A stretch of DNA of 64,000 nt from Daedaleopsis sinensis (lineage: Eukaryota; Basidiomycota; Agaricomycetes; Polyporales; Polyporaceae), in NCBI GenBank assembly GCA_033807695.1, contig CM066304.1:4092001-4156000 (forward strand). Reading direction: 5' to 3'. Within the stretch, counting starts at the first letter, position 1; each line of letters opens with the position of its first letter. The notes below the pieces were generated by a model. The model was given only the letters and a program-made list of their open reading frames with translations. It was not told the DNA's origin and did no database searches. This document shows positions 1-10,075 of this stretch, piece by piece. The translations under genes were made by a program, and so were the position numbers.

Positions 1-2
1 CG

Positions 3-1003
3 TGGAGGACTGGCCAACCACCCGCTCAGCCACTGTCCATCCTTCCGTCTGGTCCAGGGAAGGACGGACGAGCGCAAGGGCCTGCATCCAGCAGCGTCAC
101 GGCCGGGGCTGCTCCTGGCACCTCGCCTGGGTCGGCCGGGACGCAGCCTGCATCGCGCTCGCAGCCCGGCACGCCCCGCAAACCCGCCGCGCGAGGCTTG
201 GGCCCCGTGTTCTCCCCCACTAAGCAGGCCTCCCCATCTGCGGGTTCGTCGATACGACGCGTCTCGTGAGTCATTTTCGCGTCTACCTTCGCTCGTCGCT
301 GACTCGCGCACGTAACAGGAGCGGCAACGTGTGGACCCCGCCGCCCGTCCAGCCTGTCGTCCAGCCATCCGCGCCGCCACCCAGCTTAGGCCCGAGTCTC
401 AGCTCCGGCTCCGGCTCCAGCGCGGGGCTGGGAACGGGAACAGGGACAGGAACGGGAACGGGGCCGTCGATGTCGTTCGCAGCGATCCAGCTCGCGCAGG
501 CGCAGGCGCAGGAGGACGTGTCCGCGGGCACGAAGGACCGGCGCTCGCTCGTGCAGATCCAGGAGGAGGAGCGTGCGCGGCAGGTCGAGGAGGACTTCTT
601 GCGCTGGTGGGCTGCCGAGGAGGAGCGGATCCGTGCGGAGGAGGAGCGTGCGCTTGCGGCTGCTCTCGGAGGCGGAGGCGACTCCAGCACGGGCCAGAAG
701 GGCGCGAGGCGGCCCGGGGATCGCAAGCCGGCGAAGGGCGCGCGGGGCGGGGCGAAGGGCGGCACGGAGAAGCCAGAGAGACCGGAGGGGAAGGGAGACA
801 CGCATGCTGCTAACGCGCCGAGGCCATCGCGCGAGCAGGGGAGGGTGCAGGAGCAGGGAGCGGATGTAGTGCCGGGCCAGATGCAGGGGCAGCCGGGACA
901 GGGCCAGGGTGGCAAGTCGCGCAGGCGGCGGGCTGCCCAAGCACATGCGGGCGAGAACGGACGGAAAGCGGACACGCGGGTACCGCACACGCAAGTTTCG
1001 TGA
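3..1003 (+). CDS. IBtk/Btb3-like BTB adaptor protein, C-terminal part (5' truncated by window edge)
   Basis: Two exons are visible, up to 265 and 319-1003, joined across an intron at 266-318 (GTGAGT...AACAG) that keeps frame. The upstream exon is Ser/Pro/Gly-rich. The second starts with a (GT)n-Gly/Thr low-complexity run, then a conserved block around 470-650 reading SFAAIQLAQAQAQ, then RRSLVQIQEEE followed by FLRWWAAEEER, and ends in a basic, Gly/Gln-rich disordered tail. That block resembles the C-terminus of inhibitor of Bruton tyrosine kinase (human form has a similar LIQIEEHA motif), whose fungal homologues carry ankyrin, RCC1 and BTB domains and act as cullin-3 substrate adaptors. Those domains would lie left of the window, so the family call rests on the tail alone. 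Minus-strand ORFs over the same bases are GC-rich shadows. Confidence 0.6.
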
Positions 1004-1168
1004 GGTGTAGACGTCGCTGCGGCGAGCTCGAGGCTTGATGAATGTTGGACTGCATATGTGAGTTGTTTCGTGCGTACTGTATCCTCGGCGGTGCGCATTT
1101 CGTGCGAGGTGCTAGTGTAGCATTCTATCGCCTGTAGCGCTTTCAAAAGGTATCTGTAGAGAGTAGGG

Positions 1169-1183
1169 TTTCAGTGCATTGTT
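1169..1183. repeat. Left target-site duplication of the 16.3-kb insertion
   Basis: TTTCAGTGCATTGTT, directly followed by more T residues (1182-1189), which is a short poly(A) tail read on the other strand. The identical 15-mer lies at 17501-17515. It sits in the 3' flank of the IBtk-like gene. Confidence 0.75.
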
Positions 1184-1338
1184 TTTTTTGATTGTGCTCC
1201 ACTTCGAGGGCAGGGCTTCAGCTCCCCCTCAAGCTTGCAAGGAAAAATATTGAGTGTGTGTAGCACGCGGGAGAAAAATGCTTTACGCACGCGTAGCCAT
1301 GAGGCCGCTGTGTGGGACTCCCGGCGCCTCCGGGCCGT

Positions 1339-1958
1339 TCAGCCAATCCCGAGGGCGTCACCGGATCTACCCACTAAAAACCCGCTTATGGCAGCTGGCT
1401 GCCTAAAGAAGTCCTTCCAGGTCGGAGTAACCGCGCCCTTGCAGCGCCTACCGTAGGATTTCGTGTTTCTGGCTTGGAAGAGGTCCATGTCCATCCTCCT
1501 TTTCATCGCTGCCCACCATCTTGCTCGCACGGCTTCGGGTGTCAGTGCTTTTTCTGGGTCGTTATCGTCTTCAATGACGCGCTTACACCTGATCTTCCAG
1601 ATGAGATGAGCCGACTCCGGGATGACTATACGATAGAAACGGTCCGCGACCCGATATCCTTGCCTGCGGATGTATTTCGTGGATATCGCCGCTCCGCCGA
1701 GGATGGTACCTAGAGATATTGGCAGGATAGGGAGCGACTTTTCAGCTGCTACTTGCCTTACCAGTTCCCAAATTTCGGACTGCCCTGGGGCTCCGCACTC
1801 CGTGAGTATATGCTCCATCGATTCTTCATCTCCGCAGTGCTGACATAGCTCTCTTTGCTCATAGCCGTCGACATGCCGCCAGAAGCTACCTACTTTCCAG
1901 GCGTTATGCATCGCTTTCCAGAGGAAGTCGCGGATGTTTTTGCCAATGATTTGTTGCC
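1339..1958 (-). pseudogene. LINE ORF2, distal C-terminal segment cut off by the transposon at 1961-3071
   Basis: An open frame of about 205 codons continues the ORF2 frame of 2971-7389. If the transposon and one TA are removed, the junction codons run in frame without a stop. Key features are DFLWKAMHNAWKVG, a zinc-binding pattern CQHCGDEESMEHILTEC and ESAHLIWKIRCKRV, a block that closes RNase H-containing LINE polyproteins of agaricomycetes. It has no start codon of its own suited to expression, so it is a severed piece rather than a gene. The lack of stops shows the break is recent. Confidence 0.8.
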
Positions 1959-1960
1959 TA

Positions 1961-3071
1961 CATCAGGAAAAAATAGCTTAGCTATGTAGCATACAGTAGC
2001 CTACGTAGTAGCGGTAGCGCCTTAGACAAGTCCCTGTTTAAGTAGTTGCGGTAACGCTCACCCACACCTATGTAGCGCTGTGTAGTTGGCGTGTAGTGGC
2101 TGTAGTTAGCTGATATCAGCTTTGCTGTCAGCGATTCCTCACATGCGGGTATACACGAGACACAAAGGAGGCTATAAGGATAGCAGACAACAGTATATAT
2201 TGAATGACGGGCTATTGACAAGTATGGGAAAAACGTACTCGGACTGTATACTATACACCGGCAGTATCTACAGATACTAGTACTACACATACAATCTATG
2301 CCCATAAGATGTACCCAAGGGCCAACATAGTATACTTGAGCACTATATACATGTAACAGCTCACCTAAGACCGTATAAGCAACGGTAGGGATATGCTGGA
2401 TGCAAGCCGGGGATAGGGGATGAATGACAACTGGGCCTAGTCGATAATCGAGTAGGCCCATGCATCATTCCATCATATCCCATGCTTGCAAGGACATCGG
2501 CCACTTGCTAGGCCAGCAGAGAGCACTTGAATCCAGTAGTGAGATGGACATATGGACATACCTTTACTGATACGACAGGCAGGATCAGAGTCGGACCACA
2601 GGTTAGGGTGCAGGAGCATGGAGCCGGACAAGCTTTAAGTTTCCAGTGACAAGATGCAGCAAGTCCTCAGAGTATGCCACAGAGAGACCGACAAGAACAC
2701 AGAGTGTAGAGGAATAGCCTGGGGGCGGGGCAGCTAGATTGCAAGAATGGAGGCAGAGGAAGAACGGACTTCGCTCGGTGAGCTGGCATTGGGCGCCTGC
2801 TCCCGTTGATGACTGTACAGTTGTTCCCACGCTTTTCCTGAGCCTACGAAACATCTCCAACTACCGTCTAGTATGATTGCAATTCAAGGAGATGTTCTAA
2901 CATGTACTATACAGCTTATAGACATAGTTTGTAGCACAGGAACAGTGTTTTGGATTTTCTGGGGTTACACCTAGCTACATCGAACTACAGAGGTCATGCG
3001 CATGGCTACTCCAGCTACGGCAGCGACATAGCCACCGCTGGCGGCTACGTGGGTTTGGGTTTTTCCTGATG
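1961..3071. mobile_element. 1.1-kb non-autonomous DNA transposon with 12-bp TIRs and TA duplication, inside LINE ORF2
   Basis: Left end CATCAGGAAAAA (1961-1972) and right end TTTTTCCTGATG (3060-3071) are perfect inverted repeats. TA stands on both sides (1959-1960, 3072-3073). Inside both ends GTAGC/GCTAC pentamers recur in inverted orientation, resembling subterminal transposase-binding repeats. Excising the element with one TA restores an unbroken ORF2 frame. Base composition lacks the T-over-A skew of the surrounding LINE. Minus-strand ORFs of 159 aa (1982-2461) and 85 aa (2603-2860) match nothing I know and look random, so the element is probably mobilised in trans. The TA duplication suggests a Tc1/mariner-like transposase, but other TA-targeting superfamilies remain possible. 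Confidence 0.75.
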
Positions 3072-6000
3072 TAATCGCTCTCCAGAGAGCCTGACTGGTG
3101 AGTTTTAGCTTCAGATCTACTTCGAGGGAGGCTAGGATGCGATCCACTGTTATTTGCGTGGATCGCCTTTCTTTTGCCGCCGAGTTTCTCTTCATCCGGA
3201 TCGCCTTGTATGCGAGGTTCTGCGTGATGACAGAGAGTTTAACAGTGTTGTGGACGTAGTTCATGTCGGGCTGCGGCAGTTCATGCTGTTCTTCACTGTC
3301 TGCTCCCAGTTTGGCAAGTTCATCAGCTCCTTCATTTCCTATGTCGCCGTGATGTCCTTTTACCCATCGGAAGGTTGTTTGGGCCGACCTGGCCCGGAGC
3401 CTGGCTAGTATTGTTCTCACTATCCATGCATTTGCAACGTTCAGCCACCCTTTGTCCTCCCACCTGGGTGCCCATTTCGTTATTGCAGAAATTGCATACT
3501 TCGAGTCCGAGACTACGTGCAAGGGGGCGTGCGGTGGTGTGGCCGACGCAAGGGCGTCAATTGCGTATAGTTCCGCGACTTGGTTGGAGGGTCTCGCTCC
3601 TCGGATCCTGATGTGCTGGTTGCGGGGGTCATCGTATCCGTACCATACGCCCGCGCCGGCTCTGGGGTCGAGACCGTCTATATCTTTTGCTGATCCGTCC
3701 GTGTATGCTTCAGTGTCCTCCTCAAGTACTTCAAATGGCCTTGGTGGCCGTCGTATTGGCGCCGCGTTGTGATCCACTCCTGCCGGGTCAGGATTGCCGA
3801 AAATTCTGAAGATGTCCGAGACGCAATTTCTCTCGGTCACAGAGGGGTCAAAGGTAACTCTCCCTCCCTCGGCAGCAGCATGGTGGTTCGCTTCTCTTCT
3901 TCTTTTGGTGAGTGAGAGGTTGTCTGTAGGTCTGTTCTCGTGCGGTGATGGCTTCCATTTGGGGGTTAAGGAGTCCGTTACTTTCCTAGCGGCGGTAGCG
4001 CAGGCATGCGGGTTGCGGCAGCCCCTCAGTTCCCGATCGTCGTTGCATTGTTTGCAGGTGCAGTGTTCTGACGCAAGGTGATCTCCAGGTCCAGGCGTTC
4101 GTAGTCTATCAGCCACGGTCCTTGCATCCAGTACGGTGTTCACCCCGTGGTTCTCTCGGAGGCATTTGCCCGCTTTCGAGTTCACCCGGATGGCAGCGCC
4201 CGTCTTCCCAACATGATACCACAGCGGCATTTGATCTTTTAATTCCTCTGGTGGGTTCTTGACCGACGCGACTAGGTTGTACTTCTGTCCGACCGCTACC
4301 ATGCGTCTAGTGTCCCCTTTTAATCTCATGTTGCCGCGTAGCGACGGCTTCCATGTCTGCATGAAGCAGTTGACTCTAGTTCTGGGGTCCATATGGTCGT
4401 CTTTCGCCAGGACAGCTCTCGCGATCAGGATGTCGGCAATTGCGGCCCACTTCGGTCTCGTCGACGAGAAGTTTAGATAGTCTTTCAGCCAGACCATCTC
4501 CATGGCATGGTGTCTAGCGTCGAGGTCCAGGATTCCCATGCCTCCTTCTTCAACAGGTTGGTATAGGATATCTCGTCCGACAGATGGGTGAGTGTTCCCG
4601 TTCCATATAAACTTGAAAATCATCTTGACTAAGGTTGTTTGTATTGTCTCCGGCATACCTTGCGCTCTCGCTAGGAATTGCGTTCTTCCGCCTACTTCCA
4701 TACCTATGATGAGTTTCTTCGCCTGCATCGATGGTCGCCTGAGATTCCATCTCTCCAGTTTCGATCTGATCGTTCCGACGATTTTCGCCCAGGGCTCCGT
4801 CTCATCAGATTTGTTTCCGATCCTGGAACCGAGGCATCTTATGGTGTTACCGTCTTTCAGGATCTCGGCGTCGTGTGGCAGGGTCCGTGCGAGGAGGGAG
4901 TCACTCGTTCCTTCAGTTAACTCCTTTCTAAACTCTGGCGTTCCAACTGGTACGTATTCCGTCTTCTCGATGTTGAACTTTGCTCGCGATGCGTGACACC
5001 ATTTTTTCAAAATGTCAGCTAGGACACTGTAGTCGTCATCCTGCGAGAGGTAGATCGTCGTGTCGTCCGCGAATAGGATCGCTATTAGTCTCTCCGTCAG
5101 TCCAGGTATGTCAAAGCCACGGAGGGTCGATTTTCTAAGGATGATCGCTAAAGGTTCGATGGCTATGTCGAAGAGTGGGCACGATACTGGGTCTCCTTGC
5201 CTCGCTCCTCTCGTGATGCGGAACCTCGTGCTCGGTTCCCCATTTATCATTACTACACTTGTGGCATCGCCGTATAGCATTTTGATGGTGCGTATGAAGT
5301 TCTCAGGGAGGTTCATTGCTTTGAGGACTTCCCATAGGTACTGATGGTTGACTTTGTCGTAGGCTTTCTCTTGGTCCAGGGCGACAATGACACTGTTTCG
5401 CTCCTCTGCTTCGGCGTAGTCTATAAACGTCCGCGTAAGTCTGATGTGGTCGAAGATCTTTCGACCAGGTATGAATCCCGCTTGGTCCGGGTGGACTAGG
5501 GTATGGATTACTCTCGATAGTTTATTGGACAGCGCTCTCGTCATGATTTTATAGTCTGCGTTTAGGATGGTAATGGGGCGATAGTTCACTATATCTCTTC
5601 TATCTTTTTTCTTGAAGATCGGACAGATCCATCCTTCGGCGAAGCAGTGATCTATTGTGCCGTAGGTCTCGATGTCGTTGTACGCTGCTCTCAATATTTT
5701 GACTATGCCCACAGGTGCATTATCATCGCTACACTTCGAGTCCCATTTTAGGAACATCTTCCAGATCTCGGCAGGTATGCCGTCCATGCCCGCAGCTTTG
5801 TTTGTCGCCGACTCTAGTATGGCTTGCTCCACGTCGTCGTTGGTGAGTCTACGTGATAACATTCCCTTGTCTCTCGTCGATAGTCTGACGTCTATTTGCT
5901 CGATTATTCTTTCGACGTCTTCGTCGTGTTGGTATGCTAGCATGCTCGGATCATCCTGGAGGTTGTCATAGTGCTCTTTCGCCCACTCCGCCATCTGTTC

Positions 6001-7389
6001 AGTCTTCGTCGTGTATTGGTAGGTGGCATCCGCGCTCTCGTTCTCTCTCCTTCGGAGCTGATTTATGGCCGTGTTCGGCTTCGGGGCAGCATTCATCTTT
6101 GTCCAGTATTTGGAGATTGTCTCTCCCATAACCCAGGCATTTCCCGCCACTGTGCGCCTGGCAGCTGCGAAGCGGCTCATCTCGAGTTCGGCTATCCTCT
6201 CCTGGAGTATGCCTGCGTTTATTGTGCGTACGCTCTCGTCCTCTTGTGTGTTCGTAGTCGCACTGACAGTCTTCCTCAGGTCTTCTTTCAGGGAGCAGAT
6301 CTTTCTCTTAATCTCTGGGATTTTGACTTTCGCTCGCTCCTTTGCCGCATGGCGTATCTGTGCTTTGAGTTTCAGGAGAATTACCTGGGGGTTGGTGTGC
6401 TCCGTCCTTTCCCTAATGCCGAGAAGGCTGTCCCGTGCTCTTTGCCCAGCTCGTTTAGCTTCCCCGATGAAGAGCTTGTCATCCATGAGTGTCGCGGGGA
6501 GTGTCCATCGGCCTTTACCGAGGAAGGGCGCGTCATAGTTTGCGATAGAGAAGTGTAGCAGCTGATGGTCTGTGGCGATGCCGGAGTGTTCGTAGGTCCA
6601 ATCCTCTGCTACCTCTTCCAGAGCCCTCATTACGTAGGCTCTGTCGATCCTCGATTGGCTGCCAGTGCTAAGCTGGAGGTATGAGAAGGTTAGGGTCTTC
6701 TCGTGTCTCGTCCTATATCCGTCCGCTAAATCGAACATTTCTTTCAGGGTACCGATAGCTTCCGCTAGGCACTGGGTGTCTGGCCTCGGTGGCAGTCTGT
6801 CCATGGACGATTCCACCATATTGCAGTCGCCCATGATTACGTCCGGTCGCCCGACATCCGATTCTCTCAATTTGAGGACGAGGGTGCCCCAGAATAGTTC
6901 ATTTTCTGTTTCAGAGTTCGGGGCATAGACGTTGACAATTGTCAATCGTCTTGTGGATGTCCATTGTACTGTTAGCGCTGCCGCTCGTCCTTCTATCAGC
7001 TCTGTGTACTTTGCTAGCTGTGCGTCAATGAATTTGTTGCTGACTGCAAATGCTACTCCTCTCGCGCCCGTCGGGTTCGCCGGGTCCGCGCTCCCGAATA
7101 CCGTGCTGGTCGCCCCGAAGAGTTGATTAAGGGCTTCGATACGTTCGTTAGATAGGTGAGTCTCTTGCAGCGCTAGGACTGCAAGTCTTTTTTCCCTGAT
7201 TACCTGATTGACACAGTTCCATTTGTCGCACGGAGCACCCATTGCTATCCTGCCTGATCCTCGCATGTTAAGTGTGCCGAGTCTAAGTCTGCCTCCTGCC
7301 CTAGTGCGGGCATCTCTCCTATTAATAGTCCTCGGTCTGTCTGTTGCACTCGCCGCCGAACTGGATCCTTGCCCGGTCCTGTTCGTCAT
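2971..7389 (-). CDS. LINE ORF2: endonuclease / reverse transcriptase / RNase H polyprotein, 3' end replaced by transposon
   Basis: The open frame is 1472 codons. An N-terminal APE-type endonuclease (about residues 30-280) shows LALQETHL, VNVYAPN, GDCN near residue 186 and IATDHQ. The reverse transcriptase follows (about 530-830): GMDGIPAEIW, VHPDQAGFIPGR, GARQGDPVSCPLF and the catalytic LFADD near residue 770. A Cys/His motif HCTCKQC lies in the middle. RNase H (about 1230-1360) has YTDGSAKD, QVAELYA, VSDSKYAI and WVKGHHGD, so its acidic residues are present. This order is typical of the Tad1 clade of fungal LINEs. The last 33 or so codons come from the inserted transposon and end at an accidental stop; the true C-terminus lies at 1339-1958. 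Catalytic domains are intact, which suggests a young copy. Confidence 0.9.
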   Translation of the reverse strand: MTNRTGQGSSSAASATDRPRTINRRDARTRAGGRLRLGTLNMRGSGRIAMGAPCDKWNCVNQVIREKRLAVLALQETHLSNERIEALNQLFGATSTVFGSADPANPTGARGVAFAVSNKFIDAQLAKYTELIEGRAAALTVQWTSTRRLTIVNVYAPNSETENELFWGTLVLKLRESDVGRPDVIMGDCNMVESSMDRLPPRPDTQCLAEAIGTLKEMFDLADGYRTRHEKTLTFSYLQLSTGSQSRIDRAYVMRALEEVAEDWTYEHSGIATDHQLLHFSIANYDAPFLGKGRWTLPATLMDDKLFIGEAKRAGQRARDSLLGIRERTEHTNPQVILLKLKAQIRHAAKERAKVKIPEIKRKICSLKEDLRKTVSATTNTQEDESVRTINAGILQERIAELEMSRFAAARRTVAGNAWVMGETISKYWTKMNAAPKPNTAINQLRRRENESADATYQYTTKTEQMAEWAKEHYDNLQDDPSMLAYQHDEDVERIIEQIDVRLSTRDKGMLSRRLTNDDVEQAILESATNKAAGMDGIPAEIWKMFLKWDSKCSDDNAPVGIVKILRAAYNDIETYGTIDHCFAEGWICPIFKKKDRRDIVNYRPITILNADYKIMTRALSNKLSRVIHTLVHPDQAGFIPGRKIFDHIRLTRTFIDYAEAEERNSVIVALDQEKAYDKVNHQYLWEVLKAMNLPENFIRTIKMLYGDATSVVMINGEPSTRFRITRGARQGDPVSCPLFDIAIEPLAIILRKSTLRGFDIPGLTERLIAILFADDTTIYLSQDDDYSVLADILKKWCHASRAKFNIEKTEYVPVGTPEFRKELTEGTSDSLLARTLPHDAEILKDGNTIRCLGSRIGNKSDETEPWAKIVGTIRSKLERWNLRRPSMQAKKLIIGMEVGGRTQFLARAQGMPETIQTTLVKMIFKFIWNGNTHPSVGRDILYQPVEEGGMGILDLDARHHAMEMVWLKDYLNFSSTRPKWAAIADILIARAVLAKDDHMDPRTRVNCFMQTWKPSLRGNMRLKGDTRRMVAVGQKYNLVASVKNPPEELKDQMPLWYHVGKTGAAIRVNSKAGKCLRENHGVNTVLDARTVADRLRTPGPGDHLASEHCTCKQCNDDRELRGCRNPHACATAARKVTDSLTPKWKPSPHENRPTDNLSLTKRRREANHHAAAEGGRVTFDPSVTERNCVSDIFRIFGNPDPAGVDHNAAPIRRPPRPFEVLEEDTEAYTDGSAKDIDGLDPRAGAGVWYGYDDPRNQHIRIRGARPSNQVAELYAIDALASATPPHAPLHVVSDSKYAISAITKWAPRWEDKGWLNVANAWIVRTILARLRARSAQTTFRWVKGHHGDIGNEGADELAKLGADSEEQHELPQPDMNYVHNTVKLSVITQNLAYKAIRMKRNSAAKERRSTQITVDRILASLEVDLKLKLTSQALWRAITSGKTQTHVAASGGYVAAVAGVAMRMTSVVRCS

Positions 7390-7903
7390 GCCACCAAAAT
7401 CGTGTCCAGCATCATCGCCACGGTCGCCGGCATGACTGCTATCCGCAGCTCCGCTGGGCTCGACCCGCAGTGTACCATTTACGTTGTTAAGCTGTCCTTT
7501 TTGTGTTTGTTCAATGTGTGTGTTCGCAGTTGGATTGTCGAGGGGTTTTCAACCAGTTTCCCCCTCCAAGGGCATGAGTCTCCATGTCCAGAGTGACATG
7601 AGTGGTTAGGTGCAGTGCAGCCAGCTCCGCACCTTTGCACTCTCCAGCGACGATTCGCTCGGCCCTGTCAACCTGAATAGGCGGGCCTCGGGGCGTGCGT
7701 GTGATTCCTGTTCAAGCAGTAAATTCGTCACACATACGCAAGTCCTTCGGGCATCGTTGAGTGTGTCGCTCGGCTGCTCGGTCGACACCTCTCATCGATG
7801 GTTTGGTAGGGAAAGGAGAATGAATTCATGGGTTCGTGTTCACAGCGCTACATTGGGGTGCTAGGGAGGTGGTAACATTCGACAGTGGATGCGCTGATGC
7901 TAG
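7390..7903. other. Spacer between LINE ORF1 and ORF2
   Basis: About 510 bp between the stop of ORF1 and the first ATG of ORF2. I see no domain or repeat in it. An ORF2 start upstream of 7389 by reinitiation or a non-ATG codon cannot be excluded. Confidence 0.5.
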
Positions 7904-10060
7904 TCAGTATGGTCGCTGTCCCCTCCCGCGGTAGTTCCCCCTCCTCATGCCTCGCCCCGTCGGTGTCCTGGACCTTCCACGTCCGCGCGGTGCAGGGTAC
8001 GTGTCTACTGTGTGTTCGCGAGCGTTCTTGGGCTCCGAGTCTACGGGGAGGGTGGAAAATCGTCCGTCGCCAGCTTCCGGGCCGTTCCATCCATCGATGT
8101 TGGGAAAGGGGCAGAGGTGGGATGGGTGGTTGGTGCTTCGGCAGCCTTGGCAGAAGGTGATGGGTTTGGGTGTGGCGGTCGCGGTGAGGTAGATGCCGAA
8201 CTTCGTCGCTCGGAGCTCATTGACCCATGCCCGCCATCTCTTCGTGCTTCTGGTTGGCGGATTCATATAGACGTTTGCGACTATGTTTCCGTTGTTGTAC
8301 TTTAGGACGTCCGTTCGTAGTGTAGCGAGCAGGTTCCTGACGACCCCGTGCGGATTGTTGTCCCTGTGCTCCGGGTTCTCCCTCACCATGGTCATGAGCT
8401 GTTCGTACATCTTCGGCGCGTGGAAGACGGATGCCACCGTGCTCTCAATCTCGTTCTTCGAGTCGTCTATGAATCCTTCTAGTGAGAGGATCCACGTCGG
8501 GAGTGGAAGGGAGCGGGGGTAGGCAAAGAAAGTGATGCTGCGGAGCGACCATACTTTCCCGTCGAGCAGTGTGTTCGCGGCTTCGGGTGATAGTCCTCTC
8601 ACCGCCCAGATTGTTGGCGCGGTCTTGTCGTTGGGGTTTAGTCCGGGGGCTATCTCTGGGGGGATGACTCTATGCTCGTGTTCGAAGGTGATCTTCGATA
8701 TCGCGTCTTTCAGGGCTTCCCCGAGCAGGCGGATGTTCCGTACGTTGGCAGTGAACTTCGGGTTGAAGGGCTCGACAATCACGACCGAGTTATCCGGGAT
8801 TCCCCATATTGTCTCCACCCATGGTCCCGAAAGGCCTCTCAGCATCGCGTCGGGGTCGTCGCGCGTGACCGATGGCCAGCCGTGCTCGGGTTCAGGTGTC
8901 GGGGGTTCTTCGGCCCTTCCTACCAGCTCTAAGCCCGCCGTGTAGTATGCTCCTTCCAGTATGGGTGGTAGGGGGAGGGGGCGTCCTTCGGGGTGGTCCG
9001 AAGGTGGGTGGAGGGGGTTTCCGCTCTGTGGTTGTCGCCACGGCGGAAGGGGGGTATTCGTTGACGGCCCTACTGCTTGGCTGCGCGGTTCCGTTCTCGT
9101 CGGTTCGCCAGGGGTGCCACCATAGGTCGCGGTGTGAGGACGCGGGGTGCGGGCCACTGCTGTGTGGTGGCGGGGGGGCTGGCTGGGGGCGAAAGCAGTC
9201 ATGTCGTGTCGTGCCTCGGGCAGTTCAGTGTGCTGCCGTGCTTGTGTCCTGACGCAGATCGCGCAGTCGCAATCGTCGTGCTCAGTCGTGGGTTGGGGCA
9301 GCCTTCCCTTTCCCTTTTCTCGCGTCGTCGGTGGAGGCGAGGGAGGGTCGATGTCCATTGGCGTCTCGGTCTCGTGGGTGTCTTCTGGGAAGAGCGTGGG
9401 CACTCGAGGGTGCGGGGCGTGGACGCTCCTCTCGGTGATGGGAGGTGGTGCAACATGCGGGGTGGGCGGCCTTCCTGACGCGAGGATGGGGTTGAATTCG
9501 TAGGTGAAGGGGGCGCTTCTCAGCGTGCTCGGGGGGGCGTGCGTTCGGGCGGGAGTCGGTGTGCGCGGGAGAGGGATCGCGCCGTCTTCTTGCTCGTCGT
9601 TCGCGGCCAGGGAGGTAGCGGTGGATAGCCAGGGGTTGGGTGTGTCGATTCCGCCTGCGCGTGGTTGGGGTGTAGGCGAGCGCAGACGTTGTCGTATCAT
9701 TCTTTCTACCTCCTCGTCTAGTTGCGGGCCGTTCCAGATTCGTTTACGAGCTGTCGGCGGTTCGCTCCCGGGGCAGGCAGGGCCTAAAAGGCTCTCTCGG
9801 TTCGGGGCTAGTGCCGCTTCGATGTCGGCGAGTCTTTGCTCGAGTCCACTTCTCGGTACGGTGGCGATGGTCGCTGAGAGGGGGGATTGCCCTAAGGTGT
9901 CCCACATTGCTGCGGTGTCGGCTGAGCCTTCACGCATGCGTATGGCGGTAGGCGGAGGGGGCGGGGTAGCTCCGTATAGCCTGGGGACGTCCTCCGTTTG
10001 GGGTGGGGTGGACCCGCGCACGAACGGCGAGCTCGGCGGGAGAGGGCTCACAGTTGTCAT
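7904..10060 (-). CDS. LINE ORF1: gag-like RNA-binding protein
   Basis: 718 codons. The first 400 residues are Pro/Thr/Ser-rich and probably disordered. A folded region follows (about 420-620; SVVIVEPFNPKF, VIPPEIAPGLNP, LATLRTDVLKYNNGN). A CCHC zinc knuckle CQGCRSTNHPSHLC lies near residue 637, then CPFPNIDGWNG, a signature often seen in agaricomycete LINE gag proteins. The C-terminus is an Arg/Gly-rich tail with repeated RGR. ORF1 proteins of Tad1-like elements bind the element RNA and form the retrotransposition particle. It starts 15 nt after the stop of the small ORF at 10076-10474 and precedes ORF2 on the same strand, the standard order. Confidence 0.85.
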   Translation of the reverse strand: MTTVSPLPPSSPFVRGSTPPQTEDVPRLYGATPPPPPTAIRMREGSADTAAMWDTLGQSPLSATIATVPRSGLEQRLADIEAALAPNRESLLGPACPGSEPPTARKRIWNGPQLDEEVERMIRQRLRSPTPQPRAGGIDTPNPWLSTATSLAANDEQEDGAIPLPRTPTPARTHAPPSTLRSAPFTYEFNPILASGRPPTPHVAPPPITERSVHAPHPRVPTLFPEDTHETETPMDIDPPSPPPTTREKGKGRLPQPTTEHDDCDCAICVRTQARQHTELPEARHDMTAFAPSQPPRHHTAVARTPRPHTATYGGTPGEPTRTEPRSQAVGPSTNTPLPPWRQPQSGNPLHPPSDHPEGRPLPLPPILEGAYYTAGLELVGRAEEPPTPEPEHGWPSVTRDDPDAMLRGLSGPWVETIWGIPDNSVVIVEPFNPKFTANVRNIRLLGEALKDAISKITFEHEHRVIPPEIAPGLNPNDKTAPTIWAVRGLSPEAANTLLDGKVWSLRSITFFAYPRSLPLPTWILSLEGFIDDSKNEIESTVASVFHAPKMYEQLMTMVRENPEHRDNNPHGVVRNLLATLRTDVLKYNNGNIVANVYMNPPTRSTKRWRAWVNELRATKFGIYLTATATPKPITFCQGCRSTNHPSHLCPFPNIDGWNGPEAGDGRFSTLPVDSEPKNAREHTVDTYPAPRGRGRSRTPTGRGMRRGNYRGRGQRPY

Positions 10061-10075
10061 CGCCTGTTCAGCTAG

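Noticed and set aside
283..1146. 287-codon minus-strand ORF over the IBtk-like exon
   Set aside because: It mirrors a GC-rich, low-complexity exon; the plus strand has the conserved motif and a working intron.
1982..2860. Minus-strand ORFs of 159 and 85 codons inside the DNA transposon as transposase
   Set aside because: No catalytic DDE/D pattern or helix-turn-helix seen, and composition is Tyr/Cys-rich as in random translation.
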